64,000 nucleotides of DNA, taken from positions 186,001 to 250,000 of the forward strand of contig NZ_JAJEKE010000001.1 of assembly GCF_024363565.1 (NCBI RefSeq), written 5' to 3'. A program made the translations under genes and the position numbers. Below are positions 54,736 to 63,664 of the stretch, piece by piece. Within the stretch, counting starts at the first letter, position 1. Each line of letters opens with the position of its first letter. The notes below the pieces were generated by a model. The model was not told where the DNA came from. It did not search any database and worked only from the letters and a program-made list of their open reading frames with translations. The DNA is from Lutispora saccharofermentans (lineage in GTDB: Bacteria > Bacillota > Clostridia > Lutisporales > Lutisporaceae).

Positions 54736-56022
54736 TTATAATCTTTTCACAATATTGAACATATTGTCAAGAACAGTCCAGTTTTGCACAAAAGGCTCAC
54801 CCAATACCCAATAGCTGATGCCCTTTAAGCCCATACTTGCAGCCAGCATATTCTTTGCTTCCGCGCTTCGTGCATCCTCGAACCAGACTTCATGACCTAC
54901 CCCGCTGCTATCAGTATAGTTAAAATGAGGGGATTGAGCTTCTTCATCATATTGGATCTCGGCACCAACACTTCCTGCCAACCTGACAGCTTCATCAGGG
55001 CTTATCCTCCTAGCCCATTCACCGCCCGGAGTATAGGGCAGCGACCAATCATAGCCATACAGAGGTGCTCCCATCATAATTTTATCTCTTGGTATGACAG
55101 AAACGGCATAATCCAGCACTTTCCTTACCTCATTAATTGGCGCAACTGCCATAGGCGGTCCTCCGGACCATCCCCATTCATAGGTCATGATAATAACAAA
55201 GTCCACTATCTCACCATGAGCCTTATAATCATGGGCGCCATGCCAAGCTCCCGTTGTTACATCAGTGGTTTTCGGAGCTAATGCGGTTGATACTACAAAA
55301 TTGTTGCTATGAAGTTGGGGAGTTATTTTTCTGAGAAAATTGTTATAGAGCTCTCTATCATTTGGATCTACCCTCTCAAAGTCTATATTGAGCCCATAAT
55401 AGCCCTTGTTTTTCATGGTTGTAATTATATTGTCAATAAGAGTTTGTTGTATATTCTCATTCGTCAGTATTTCATGGGCCAGCTGTGTATCAAAATTTCC
55501 GTTTCTGAAGTTTGTGACAATCATCAAGGGCGCTACTCCATTATTTCTGGCAGCCTCTATTATAGGTTCATCATTTATGCTGTTTAAAGTCCCGTCAGGA
55601 TTGACCTGATAACTGAAAGGGCTTGCATAGGTCAGATATGGGGCTACTTCTGCAACATCCTGAGCTGCTTGGGCTCCGGCTTCCTGCTCTGCATATGCGT
55701 TTATTTCCATATCTCCGTACATTTTATCTTCGCTTGGTATTCTGATCTGCATACCTGGGTAAATCAAAGCGGGATTTGAAATTCCATTGTACTCCGCAAG
55801 CCTGGCAGCTGTGGTACCGAATTGATTTGCTATGCTCCACAAGGAATCTCCCGGCCTTACTGTATACACTGTTGACTCCCTTGGTATTGCCAAAGCCTGA
55901 CCAACAACCAAAAAAGGTAAATCAGCAATACCATTGGCCTCAATAATTGCGTTTACCGGGACGCCAAATTGTCTGGATATGGACCAAAGGCTATCTCCCC
56001 TTTTTACTACATAAATAGTCAT
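54736..56022 (-). CDS. sleL: Spore peptidoglycan hydrolase with two LysM and a GH18 domain (SleL/YaaH)
   Basis: 428 residues. Two N-terminal LysM domains (2-46 YVVKRGDSLWSISRQFGVPV; 51-95 YTVRPGDSLWSIANQFGTTA) are followed by a GH18 domain (about 125-428). The catalytic motif is YGLNIDFERV with the acid Glu, and ITYEWGWSGGPPMAVAPI follows. There is no signal peptide, as for SleL, which is made in the mother cell and acts as N-acetylglucosaminidase on cortex fragments at germination. ATG start. Confidence 0.93.
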   Translation of the reverse strand: MTIYVVKRGDSLWSISRQFGVPVNAIIEANGIADLPFLVVGQALAIPRESTVYTVRPGDSLWSIANQFGTTAARLAEYNGISNPALIYPGMQIRIPSEDKMYGDMEINAYAEQEAGAQAAQDVAEVAPYLTYASPFSYQVNPDGTLNSINDEPIIEAARNNGVAPLMIVTNFRNGNFDTQLAHEILTNENIQQTLIDNIITTMKNKGYYGLNIDFERVDPNDRELYNNFLRKITPQLHSNNFVVSTALAPKTTDVTTGAWHGAHDYKAHGEIVDFVIIMTYEWGWSGGPPMAVAPINEVRKVLDYAVSVIPRDKIMMGAPLYGYDWSLPYTPGGEWARRISPDEAVRLAGSVGAEIQYDEEAQSPHFNYTDSSGVGHEVWFEDARSAEAKNMLAASMGLKGISYWVLGEPFVQNWTVLDNMFNIVKRL

Positions 56023-56121
56023 CTAAACACCCCTAACAAAAATACTTTTTGAATTCTTTTTAAACCTTATTATCATAATATTCATAGAAACGAAAACTGT
56101 TAAAAAGCTTGACTTTAACAT

Positions 56122-56141
56122 TGAATGAAGTCTTCTTCAAT
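56122..56141 (+). repeat. Degenerate relative of the 23-bp dispersed motif
   Basis: TTGAATGAAGTCTTCTTCAA matches the second motif copy (59169-59191) at TGAATGAAGTCT and TTCAA with a shift. It lies 80 bp upstream of the M20 peptidase. Confidence 0.4.
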
Positions 56142-56221
56142 ATAAATGGAAATTTCATATAAGCTTAAGGAACTACTATATGCTATAATATGGACAATTA
56201 TAATATTTGGGAGGTATGGGT

Positions 56222-57331
56222 TTGAATAGAGAACGCTTGATTTCAACTTTCTTTGATATTGTAAAAGTCGACAGCATCAGTAAAGACGAGAAAGCTTTGG
56301 CTCTCAGACTGAAAGCGATGCTGGAGGAAATGGGCTTTGAAACTAAAATTGATGATGCGCATATAAAAGCAGGTTCAAATACCGGCAATCTCATAGCTAA
56401 AATATCCGGAAACAAAAATGTACCGGCTATTATGCTTGCAGCCCACCTGGATACGGTAAACCCGGGGCTTAATATAAAACCTCAGATAATTGACGGCGTT
56501 ATCAGAAGCGACGGAACCACCATTTTAGGAGCAGATGACAAAGCAGGCATTGCAAGCATTCTTGAGGGAGTGAGATCTATAATTGAAAAGGATATATCTC
56601 ACGGCGACATTGAATTAGTATTTACGATATGTGAGGAAATCGGCCTTTTAGGTGCCAAATATCTGGATCATTCTATGTTAAAATCAAAAACCGCATTTGT
56701 TTTTGACAGCAGCGGTGACGTAGGTACAGTCATAGTTCATGGCCCTGCACAAAAATTGATAAACGCCAGAATAGACGGTAAAGCCGCCCACGCAGGCTTA
56801 AGCCCGGAAAAAGGGATAGATGCGATTGCAACGGCAGCCAGAGCCATAAGCAATATGAAGCTCGGCCGCATAGACAAAGAAACAACAGCTAACGTCGGCA
56901 TAATACGCGGAGGTCATTCGACCAATATAGTGTGTGATCTTTTAAGCTTGGAGGCAGAAGCCAGAAGCCTCGATCCTAAAAAGCTGGATGATCAGGTGAA
57001 CCATATGATTAAATGCCTTGAAGATGCCTGCAATGCTGCTGATGCAAAGCTGACGATCGATGTTCAGGATTGTTATACCGGATTTTCTATCGACAGCAGC
57101 GACCCTATATTGAAGATTGCCGAAGCTGCAATGAGGAGATCAAATATAACCTACACTCCAAAATCCACAGGAGGCGGCAGCGATACCAACATTTTAAACA
57201 AAGCAGGAATTAAAGCTGTGACTCTAGGCGTTGGAATGAGCAACTCCCATAGCACAGAAGAATTCATAACAGTTGACAACTTAGAGAAAGCGGTCCTTCT
57301 GGTTGAAGGCTTGATCCAGGAAATGAAATAA
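56222..57331 (+). CDS. M20 family peptidase (PepT-like)
   Basis: 369 residues. Dizinc exopeptidase with AAHLDTVNPG (His, Asp), GADDKAGIASIL (bridging Asp), CEEIGLLGAKYL (catalytic Glu pair) and HSTEEFI (last His). The lid domain is about 180-280 (GKAAHAGLSPEKGIDAI). The TTG at 56222 has GGGAGG at 7 nt; ATG 56216 is one base from it. Probably releases amino acids from small peptides. Confidence 0.9.
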   Translation: MNRERLISTFFDIVKVDSISKDEKALALRLKAMLEEMGFETKIDDAHIKAGSNTGNLIAKISGNKNVPAIMLAAHLDTVNPGLNIKPQIIDGVIRSDGTTILGADDKAGIASILEGVRSIIEKDISHGDIELVFTICEEIGLLGAKYLDHSMLKSKTAFVFDSSGDVGTVIVHGPAQKLINARIDGKAAHAGLSPEKGIDAIATAARAISNMKLGRIDKETTANVGIIRGGHSTNIVCDLLSLEAEARSLDPKKLDDQVNHMIKCLEDACNAADAKLTIDVQDCYTGFSIDSSDPILKIAEAAMRRSNITYTPKSTGGGSDTNILNKAGIKAVTLGVGMSNSHSTEEFITVDNLEKAVLLVEGLIQEMK

Positions 57332-57347
57332 GAAACGATAATTATAT

Positions 57348-57377
57348 GAGCAGCGGCTAAATAATTATCCGCTGCTC
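57348..57377. terminator. Hairpin between the M20 peptidase and pckA
   Basis: 9-bp stem GAGCAGCGG/CCGCTGCTC with a 12-nt loop containing an inner TAA/TTA pair. No U-tract on either strand, so it is at best a partial terminator for the two convergent genes. Confidence 0.5.
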
Positions 57378-57418
57378 TGACATCTTACGATTAAATTAAG
57401 CTGAATTGCTTATTGAGC

Positions 57419-59017
57419 TTAAACTATATAATCTTCAGGCATTTTTTCCGGCTCTGCATCCAAAATATCTTCGGGTACATCTTTGAATTGCTTGAAATTG
57501 CTTTTAAAGCTCTCAGCCAGATTATTAGCCTTTCTATAATATTCATCAATACTATACCATGTATTAGGAGGATTCAGAACAATATTGGGAACATTAGGGC
57601 ATTCTTTCGGAATGGCAAGGCCAAAAATAGGGTCTATATAATAGTCTACTCCATCCAATTGCCCATTCATTGCAGCTCTTACCATAGATCTTGTATATTT
57701 AAGCTTCATTCTGCTGCCTATTCCGTATGAGCCGCTCGCCCAACCGGTATTAACCAAGAATACTTTCACATCATATTTGTCAATCTTCTCACCCAGCAGC
57801 TTCGCATACACCTGAGGCCTGAGAAGCATAAAAGGTGAGCCAAAGCATGTGGAGAAAGTAGCTTTTGGATCCACTATGCCTCTTTCTGTGCCAGCTAGCT
57901 TGCTGGTATAACCGGACATAAAATGATACATGGCCTGCTCCTTGGTCAGCTTGGATATAGGAGGCAAAACCCCTGTTGCGTCTGCAGTAAGAAATATTAT
58001 GGTTTTGGGTATACCGCCAACACCTTCAAGTATGGAATTATCAATATGTTCAACAGGAAATGCAGCTCTGGTATTCTCCGTATGCCTGCCATCATCATAG
58101 TCAGGTTCTCCGGTAGCGCTATCTATTACAACGTTTTCCAGCAAAGCACCTTCCCTAATAGCATTCCATATTTGAGGTTCGTTCTCCTGGGAAAGGTTTA
58201 TACATTTTGCATAGCATCCGCCTTCAAAATTGAACACACCTTTATCTGTCCATCCATGCTCATCATCGCCTATAAGCCTTCTGTCATGGTCTGCAGATAA
58301 TGTGGTTTTTCCTGTTCCTGATAAGCCGAAAAACAATGTCACTTCGCCATCCTGTCCAACATTTGCGGAGCAGTGCATCGGCAAAACACCCTTAAAAGGC
58401 AGCAGGTAGTTCATCACTGTAAATACAGATTTCTTTATTTCACCGCAATACTTTGTTCCGCCAATCAACACCATCTTTTTATCAAAATTAAGTACAATAA
58501 ATACCTCGGAATTTGTTCCGTCTACCTGTGGATCGGCTTTAAAGTCAGGGACTACAATGATAGTAAATTCAGGTTTAAAATCACTGAGCTCTCCTTCCTT
58601 AGCCTTTATCAACATCTGTTGGGAGAACAAATTCTGATATGCAAATTCATTTATCACCCTTACCGGCATGCGGTAATCCTTGTCTGCTCCGGCAAATCCA
58701 TCAAAAACATATATTTCTTTTTCCTTAATATAATCTAAAATCTTAGAGCAAAGTCTATCGAAATTCTCCATAGTCATGGGCATATTAGCCTTATTCCAGT
58801 TTATGTGATGATGTACAGACGGACTGTCGACAATGAATCTATCATTAGGTGACCTTCCGGTATATTTGCCCGTATTAATGCACAAAGCACCGTTTTTTGC
58901 TATATAACCGTCTTCTTTTTCAACTGCAATGCCGATGAGCTCTTTAATCGGCAGGTTATAATGTATTTTGCTGCATTGGATTTCCTCCGCATCCATAGAA
59001 GCATATAGCCTGTTCAA
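57419..59017 (-). CDS. pckA: Phosphoenolpyruvate carboxykinase (ATP)
   Basis: 532 residues. Oxaloacetate plus ATP to PEP plus CO2, or the reverse in fermenting anaerobes. The kinase-1 loop [20 protein letters not shown], kinase-2 DDEHGW, the PEPCK motif [14 protein letters not shown] and the [14 protein letters not shown] stretch are intact. TTG start at 59017 with GGGGG 9 nt upstream. The upstream gap has a 9-4-9 inverted repeat (59062-59083) near a TATAAT. Confidence 0.98.
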   Translation of the reverse strand: MNRLYASMDAEEIQCSKIHYNLPIKELIGIAVEKEDGYIAKNGALCINTGKYTGRSPNDRFIVDSPSVHHHINWNKANMPMTMENFDRLCSKILDYIKEKEIYVFDGFAGADKDYRMPVRVINEFAYQNLFSQQMLIKAKEGELSDFKPEFTIIVVPDFKADPQVDGTNSEVFIVLNFDKKMVLIGGTKYCGEIKKSVFTVMNYLLPFKGVLPMHCSANVGQDGEVTLFFGLSGTGKTTLSADHDRRLIGDDEHGWTDKGVFNFEGGCYAKCINLSQENEPQIWNAIREGALLENVVIDSATGEPDYDDGRHTENTRAAFPVEHIDNSILEGVGGIPKTIIFLTADATGVLPPISKLTKEQAMYHFMSGYTSKLAGTERGIVDPKATFSTCFGSPFMLLRPQVYAKLLGEKIDKYDVKVFLVNTGWASGSYGIGSRMKLKYTRSMVRAAMNGQLDGVDYYIDPIFGLAIPKECPNVPNIVLNPPNTWYSIDEYYRKANNLAESFKSNFKQFKDVPEDILDAEPEKMPEDYIV

Positions 59018-59061
59018 GATTTTTACCCCCTAAAAAGCTAAAATTTATGTTTTTACCTTAT

Positions 59062-59083
59062 ATATTATATCATAATATAATAT
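59062..59083 (-). promoter_or_regulatory. Inverted repeat at the probable pckA promoter
   Basis: ATATTATAT-N4-ATATAATAT, perfect arms, with a TATAAT that could serve as the -10. No convincing -35 box. Confidence 0.4.
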
Positions 59084-59168
59084 TTGTGCTATACTTTTTA
59101 CGCAGTTATTGTATAATCTCCCTATTTTATATTTCACTGCCATCTGTTATAATTATTTCTGGACTTGA

Positions 59169-59191
59169 CCACTGAATGAAGTCTCGTTCAA
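59169..59191 (-). repeat. 23-bp dispersed motif, second copy
   Basis: The plus strand is the exact inverse complement of 31054-31076 over 23 bases. It ends 14 bp before the MFS start, adjacent to its GAGGTGAT ribosome binding site. Confidence 0.8.
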
Positions 59192-59204
59192 GAGGTGATA
59201 TGCT

Positions 59205-60386
59205 ATGGAAAAAAAAAGGCTTAATAGGAATTTGTCATTTTTATTTTTTGCGGTATATTGGGTATTCGCCTGCTATACCCCATTTTTGCTGCTTTATTTG
59301 CAAGATCGCCGGCTTTCCTATATACAAATAGGCATTGTACTTGCCCTCAATTCAGCGATAAATATTTTATTTCAGCCCTTATGGGGTTATTTAACGGATA
59401 AATACATAAGCATAAAAAGGGCTGCTTACATTTCAGCGATCATAAGCGCTTTGGCTGTAATCTCATTTACTCTGGCGCATGAATTCTATGGAGTCATGTT
59501 CTCCATTGTGCTTTTCGTTATTTTTCAAAGCGGCTTGCTTCCGTTAATGGACTCTTTGTGTTATAAGATAGCTCATAACTACAGCAATATAAAATATGGG
59601 AAAATAAGATTGATGGGCTCTGCAGGCTATGCATTTTCTTCATTCTTTTTAGGCATGATTATTGCCAGAACTTCCATTGATATAATATTCTATTTATATT
59701 CATTATTCAGCCTGTTTATATTGCTTTTCCTATCTAAATTAAATTTTAGAGAAGAAAATACCGAACAGGAAAAAAGCAAAATACAACCTTTAAAAGTGCT
59801 GAAAAACACCGGTTTTATGATATTCCTTCTTTCCGTTACAATAGGAAGTATTTCTTACGGAGCCAATAACAGCTATATAGGAGTGCTTCTTCAAGAAACA
59901 GGAGGAAGCACGCAGAATCTGGGGCTGCTGTGGTTTATAGTAGCAATAACTGAAGTTCCTATTTTTTTTGTAATAAACAGGCTTATTGCCAGAATCGGCT
60001 CATTGAATACATATTTGCTGTCTCTGGCATTATTCTCAATTCGTTTCTTCTTGTGCACCCTTTGGAAAAATACTAGCATAATAATAATGATCCAGTTCTT
60101 GCAGGGACTTACTTTTCCCTTATTCATGGCAGGAGGCTTAGACTATTTATGCAGTCTGGTCCCTGTAGAAGCAAGGTCCTTCAGTATATCCTTGATGTCC
60201 GCATTGATATTCGGCTTAGGAGCTCTGATAGGCAATCTGGCAGGAGGCATCATAATAGATTTCTTCAGCATATTCTCTCTTTACAGAGTTATCGCTGCTG
60301 TATCCTTGGTTTCTCTGGCAGTGGCATTAACCTTGAGGAAACGTAAACCACTGAAAGACACGGAAGCCTCACAAAAAGACCACTGA
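59205..60386 (+). CDS. Major facilitator superfamily transporter
   Basis: 393 residues, 12 membrane helices. LWGYLTDKYISIKRAAYISA is the loop 2-3 MFS motif (G-x-x-x-D-x-x-x-x-x-R), and MGSAGYAFSSFF resembles the LacY/nucleoside permease-like MFS_1 group. Substrate unknown. ATG at 59205 with GAGGTGAT. The last 14 residues and the stop are encoded by a dispersed repeat (60345-60386), so the natural C-terminus has been replaced or extended. Confidence 0.88.
   Translation: MEKKRLNRNLSFLFFAVYWVFACYTPFLLLYLQDRRLSYIQIGIVLALNSAINILFQPLWGYLTDKYISIKRAAYISAIISALAVISFTLAHEFYGVMFSIVLFVIFQSGLLPLMDSLCYKIAHNYSNIKYGKIRLMGSAGYAFSSFFLGMIIARTSIDIIFYLYSLFSLFILLFLSKLNFREENTEQEKSKIQPLKVLKNTGFMIFLLSVTIGSISYGANNSYIGVLLQETGGSTQNLGLLWFIVAITEVPIFFVINRLIARIGSLNTYLLSLALFSIRFFLCTLWKNTSIIIMIQFLQGLTFPLFMAGGLDYLCSLVPVEARSFSISLMSALIFGLGALIGNLAGGIIIDFFSIFSLYRVIAAVSLVSLAVALTLRKRKPLKDTEASQKDH
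60345..60386 (-). repeat. Dispersed repeat R, copy 3 (within the MFS gene end)
   Basis: Inverse complement of TTCCGTGTCTTTCAGTGGTT at 60345-60364. It is followed by CACAAAAAG and a further CCACTGA whose TGA is the stop codon. The next 60387-60481 has low-complexity GAGTTAAGA repeats and a short ACGCCG/CGGCGT hairpin but no gene. Confidence 0.75.
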
Positions 60387-60481
60387 AGGGAATGGATTAG
60401 GAGTTAAGAGTTAAGAGTAAAGAATCAGGAATGAAAAGTAGGGGACGCCGCCCTCGGCGTACTGTGTTCCCAGTTCCCTAT

Positions 60482-61546
60482 CTATCTCGGTAAAATTCCC
60501 CTCAATGCTGAAAGCAAGGCAGTATTTGCCCCTCCATCCAAAACAGCCAATCTGAAATACTTGTTAGTGAGAAAAGAAAAGCCGTCTGGTGTCCTTATAA
60601 GTATACCACGGCCCGCCAGCGCTTCCCTCAATTTATATGCATCAAGCTCCTCATCAGATATTCTTAACAAATGGAAATTAGCTCTCGAGGGGTATACTTC
60701 TATACTTTCAAAATTGGATAAGCCCTTATAAAGAAAATCTCTCTCGGATTTTATCCACTCATGAGAATTTATAATATATTCTTTATCGCTAAATATACAA
60801 CTGGCAGCTATTACGGCTCCGGTATTCACATTCCACGGATGCTGTAAATCATTGATTCTCTTATAAACTTCATCGTTGCAGGTCAATGCGTAACCCAATC
60901 TAATCCCGGGCATGCCAAAAAACTTTGTCGCAGCTCTTATAACAATAGTGTTGGGGAAGTCCAAAAGCTTTGAAACAAAAGAACTGTTAGGATAATCATC
61001 CGTGAACTCGATAAATGCTTCATCAATAATTAAAATGCATTGCTTTTCTCCAAGCTTTGAAGCAATTTGCTCCAGCTTAAGCTTATCGAGTAAAAATCCG
61101 GTAGGATTATTGGGATTGCACAAGAGGACTGCTGTGCGCTTCTCAACTCTGTCTAAAAAAGAGTCAATATCTATCTTTGAAAAATCTTGATTATATGCAA
61201 AAACCTCATCATACTCTATTCTATTATTCAATGCAGCCTTCTTATATTCAGAAAAGGTTGGCCCTATTGTAAACAGCTTATGCGCATCAAGGGCTCCCAA
61301 AATAGAATATATGATTTCTACCGCTCCGTTTCCCACAAGAATGTTTACGCTCTCAGGTACATTTATGTAACTTCTTATATTATCCTTTAAATCAGCGTAG
61401 CGGATATCAGGATATCGAGTAAAGCTATCTATGTCATCCATCAAGGCTTTCTTAAAGCTATCAGGCACCCCGAGAGGATTGATATTAGCGCTAAAGTCAT
61501 ATCGGATATTTTTGTAATTATAGATATTCCCTCCATGAAAATTCAT
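60482..61546 (-). CDS. cobD: L-threonine-O-3-phosphate decarboxylase CobD
   Basis: PLP enzyme of the class I aminotransferase fold, 354 residues. It gives aminopropanol phosphate for the cobalamin nucleotide loop. The diagnostic opening FHGGNIYNY and RYDFSANINPLGVPDSF distinguish it from histidinol-phosphate aminotransferase, as does the cobalamin context. The PLP lysine is in IRAATKFFGMPGIRLGY. Last gene of the cob cluster, downstream of element B. Confidence 0.9.
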   Translation of the reverse strand: MNFHGGNIYNYKNIRYDFSANINPLGVPDSFKKALMDDIDSFTRYPDIRYADLKDNIRSYINVPESVNILVGNGAVEIIYSILGALDAHKLFTIGPTFSEYKKAALNNRIEYDEVFAYNQDFSKIDIDSFLDRVEKRTAVLLCNPNNPTGFLLDKLKLEQIASKLGEKQCILIIDEAFIEFTDDYPNSSFVSKLLDFPNTIVIRAATKFFGMPGIRLGYALTCNDEVYKRINDLQHPWNVNTGAVIAASCIFSDKEYIINSHEWIKSERDFLYKGLSNFESIEVYPSRANFHLLRISDEELDAYKLREALAGRGILIRTPDGFSFLTNKYFRLAVLDGGANTALLSALRGILPR

Positions 61547-61580
61547 CGTAAAATCCCCTTTATTAGCAGTTTGTGAATCT

Positions 61581-61707
61581 CTGTTGTGCTAACTGATAAC
61601 GATTGCAGAGTTCCGAAACTAAGAGTTTGTAAGCTTGTATAGGGTTGCGTCAAAACCAACAAATTCTAAGTCACTTCACAACGCACTCTTTTATCAGTCA
61701 GGACAAC
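61581..61707 (+). repeat. Palindromic dispersed element, copy B
   Basis: Arms GTTGTGCTAACTGATAA (61583-61599) and TTATCAGTCAGGACAAC pair at 15 of 17 positions. The left flank TTTGTGAATCTCT is shared with copy D. Compared with copy A it has about 35 extra central bases. It occupies most of the cbiB-cobD gap. Confidence 0.8.
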
Positions 61708-61755
61708 TAAGGTGAATTACTCCGCAAGAGCAAGAGAAGATTCCCTGGAGCAAGG

Positions 61756-62715
61756 TTAAATTAGAATTATTCCGGTAAAATAACTATTGAAAATTGAAAA
61801 AACGATTAGCGAAATTATCCAGGCAGCATACATCAAGGAGATCATCTTTTTTATATCCTCACCATCTATATCCTTAAGCTTATCTCCAATGCTTGGTTTA
61901 ACTACAAGTTTCCCGAAGTATAAGTTAGCTCCTCCAAGCATGATCCCAAGGGCACCTGCCGCTGCTGCTTCCGGGTATCCGCTGTTTGGGCTTAAATGAT
62001 TCCTGCAGTCTCTTTTCACTATCCTGTGCGAATTTTTATAATCCAGTCCCAATACAAAGGCCCCGCATATCATGAATATGGAAGTAAGCCTCGAAGGTAT
62101 AAAATTCGCTATATCATCCAGTCTTGCGGACGCCCAGCCAAAGAATTCATATTTTTCATTCTTATAGCCTACCATGGAATCCATCGTATTTATCGCTTTA
62201 TAAGCCATTGAAAGAGGTGCGCCACCTAAAAACATATAAAAAAGCGGTGCAATTATCCCATCACTTGCATTTTCTGATACAGTCTCTATTACAGCCCTGG
62301 AAATATCATTTTCATTCATATGAGCCGTATCTCTGCCGACTATATATGAAAGAAGTTTCCTGCTTCCATTTATATCATTGTTTTTGAGGCTGGCTGCTAT
62401 CTTTGAGGCTTCTTTTGCCAGGCATCTTCCTGCCAGGCATGTATACAATATGAAAGCATTTACAAAAAGCCTCAAGCTCCCTCCTATATAATAAGCTGCC
62501 CTTAGCAATGCCCAAACAGTCATATAACTTAGAAATACCGTAGATATAGTCAGGAAAACCCCTGCAAGCTTTAATGATTTATTATCCTTGCAAATCCTTC
62601 TTGCTATTTTCTCAAAGGCAGATATATATAAGCCTATCAACCTTACAGGATGAGGAAATCCGTATGGGTCTCCGAAAGCTAAATCGGCTAAATTAGCGAT
62701 CCATATGCTGATCAT
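61756..62715 (-). CDS. cbiB: Adenosylcobinamide-phosphate synthase CbiB
   Basis: Membrane protein of 319 residues that joins cobyric acid to aminopropanol (phosphate). Family motifs: [14 protein letters not shown] near the N-terminus, [40 protein letters not shown] and [19 protein letters not shown] at 62715 with GGAGGAAGG upstream; it overlaps the end of cobQ by 23 bp, so the two are coupled. Confidence 0.96.
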   Translation of the reverse strand: MISIWIANLADLAFGDPYGFPHPVRLIGLYISAFEKIARRICKDNKSLKLAGVFLTISTVFLSYMTVWALLRAAYYIGGSLRLFVNAFILYTCLAGRCLAKEASKIAASLKNNDINGSRKLLSYIVGRDTAHMNENDISRAVIETVSENASDGIIAPLFYMFLGGAPLSMAYKAINTMDSMVGYKNEKYEFFGWASARLDDIANFIPSRLTSIFMICGAFVLGLDYKNSHRIVKRDCRNHLSPNSGYPEAAAAGALGIMLGGANLYFGKLVVKPSIGDKLKDIDGEDIKKMISLMYAAWIISLIVFSIFNSYFTGIILI

Positions 62716-63556
62716 TAATTCCTTCCTCCAATATTTTATATACCTTTGACATATCCAAGTTCTTCCTTATAACATCAGCCAGTATATCAAATTGATCTCC
62801 TATATCAATGCTGTCATCGCCCTTATCTTTTAAACTGTCACATAAACTGTCTTCTTCAGGAAGGTTATGTACAAAATAGGGAATAACGCCGAGAACCGGT
62901 ATATTTATTATATCTTCAAGCATTCTCAAACCTGGCTTCAGCAGTTCATAGCTTCCTCTGAATTTATTTATTATGACTCCCTTGACCCTTCTCTTCTCAT
63001 CTTCATCAAGGAGCAACATCGTACCTGCCAGTGACGCGAAAACTCCGCCCCTGTCTATGTCTCCCACCAGAACAACCGGAGCCTTGGCGATCTTGGCCAT
63101 GCCCATATTTACAAAGTCCTCCCGCTTCAGGTTGATTTCCGCCGGACTCCCGGCTCCCTCAATAACTACAATATCGCTGCGGTTGGACAAATTTTCATAA
63201 ATATCTGCAATCCTATGCTTTAATTGGGGTTTAAAAGAAAAATATTCTTCTGCATTCATCCCTCTAAATGCTTTGCCCGATATTACGACCTGAGAGCCTT
63301 TATCTGTTAAAGGCTTAAGCAGGATGGGATTCATGTCCACAGAAGGCTCTTTTTTGCATGCTTCTGCTTGCATGGCCTGAGCAACGGCCATTTCCAGGCC
63401 ATCCTTGGTGATATAAAAGTTTGAAGACATATTTTGAGATTTAAAAGGATTTACCTTATAGCCATCCTGTGTAAATATCCTGCATAATGCGGCGCATATA
63501 AGGCTTTTCCCTACTGATGAGCCGGTGCCCTGTATCATAATAGATTTGTTTTTCAT
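62693..63556 (-). CDS. cobQ: Cobyric acid synthase lacking its amidotransferase domain
   Basis: 287 residues instead of about 490-510. The N-terminal ATP-dependent synthetase domain is intact: [20 protein letters not shown] (P-loop), [48 protein letters not shown]. Then, after LPEEDSL and about residue 252, the chain jumps to [20 protein letters not shown], which resembles the extreme C-terminus of normal CobQ. The roughly 200-residue GATase domain with its catalytic cysteine is absent. ATG at 63556 with GAGGAGG. Confidence 0.88.
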   Translation of the reverse strand: MKNKSIMIQGTGSSVGKSLICAALCRIFTQDGYKVNPFKSQNMSSNFYITKDGLEMAVAQAMQAEACKKEPSVDMNPILLKPLTDKGSQVVISGKAFRGMNAEEYFSFKPQLKHRIADIYENLSNRSDIVVIEGAGSPAEINLKREDFVNMGMAKIAKAPVVLVGDIDRGGVFASLAGTMLLLDEDEKRRVKGVIINKFRGSYELLKPGLRMLEDIINIPVLGVIPYFVHNLPEEDSLCDSLKDKGDDSIDIGDQFDILADVIRKNLDMSKVYKILEEGINDQHMDR

Positions 63557-63574
63557 CGTATCCTCCTCTAATAT

Positions 63575-63635
63575 CAGTTGTATTGACTGATAACGATCGC
63601 AAATGCGATGCACTCTTTTATCAGTCAGCACAACA
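63575..63635 (+). repeat. Palindromic dispersed element, copy C
   Basis: Arms GTTGTATTGACTGATAA and TTATCAGTCAGCACAAC pair over 17 positions (15 Watson-Crick, 2 wobble). A short central part includes GATCGCAAATGCGATGCACT. It ends 19 bp before the cobQ start. Confidence 0.8.
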
Positions 63636-63664
63636 ATTTAAGCAAAGTTATTGCAGTAAAATCC

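Noticed and set aside
35867..63640. CRISPR array or integrated phage as source of the repeats
   Set aside because: Copies are single, far apart, palindromic and without regular spacers or cas, integrase or structural phage genes.
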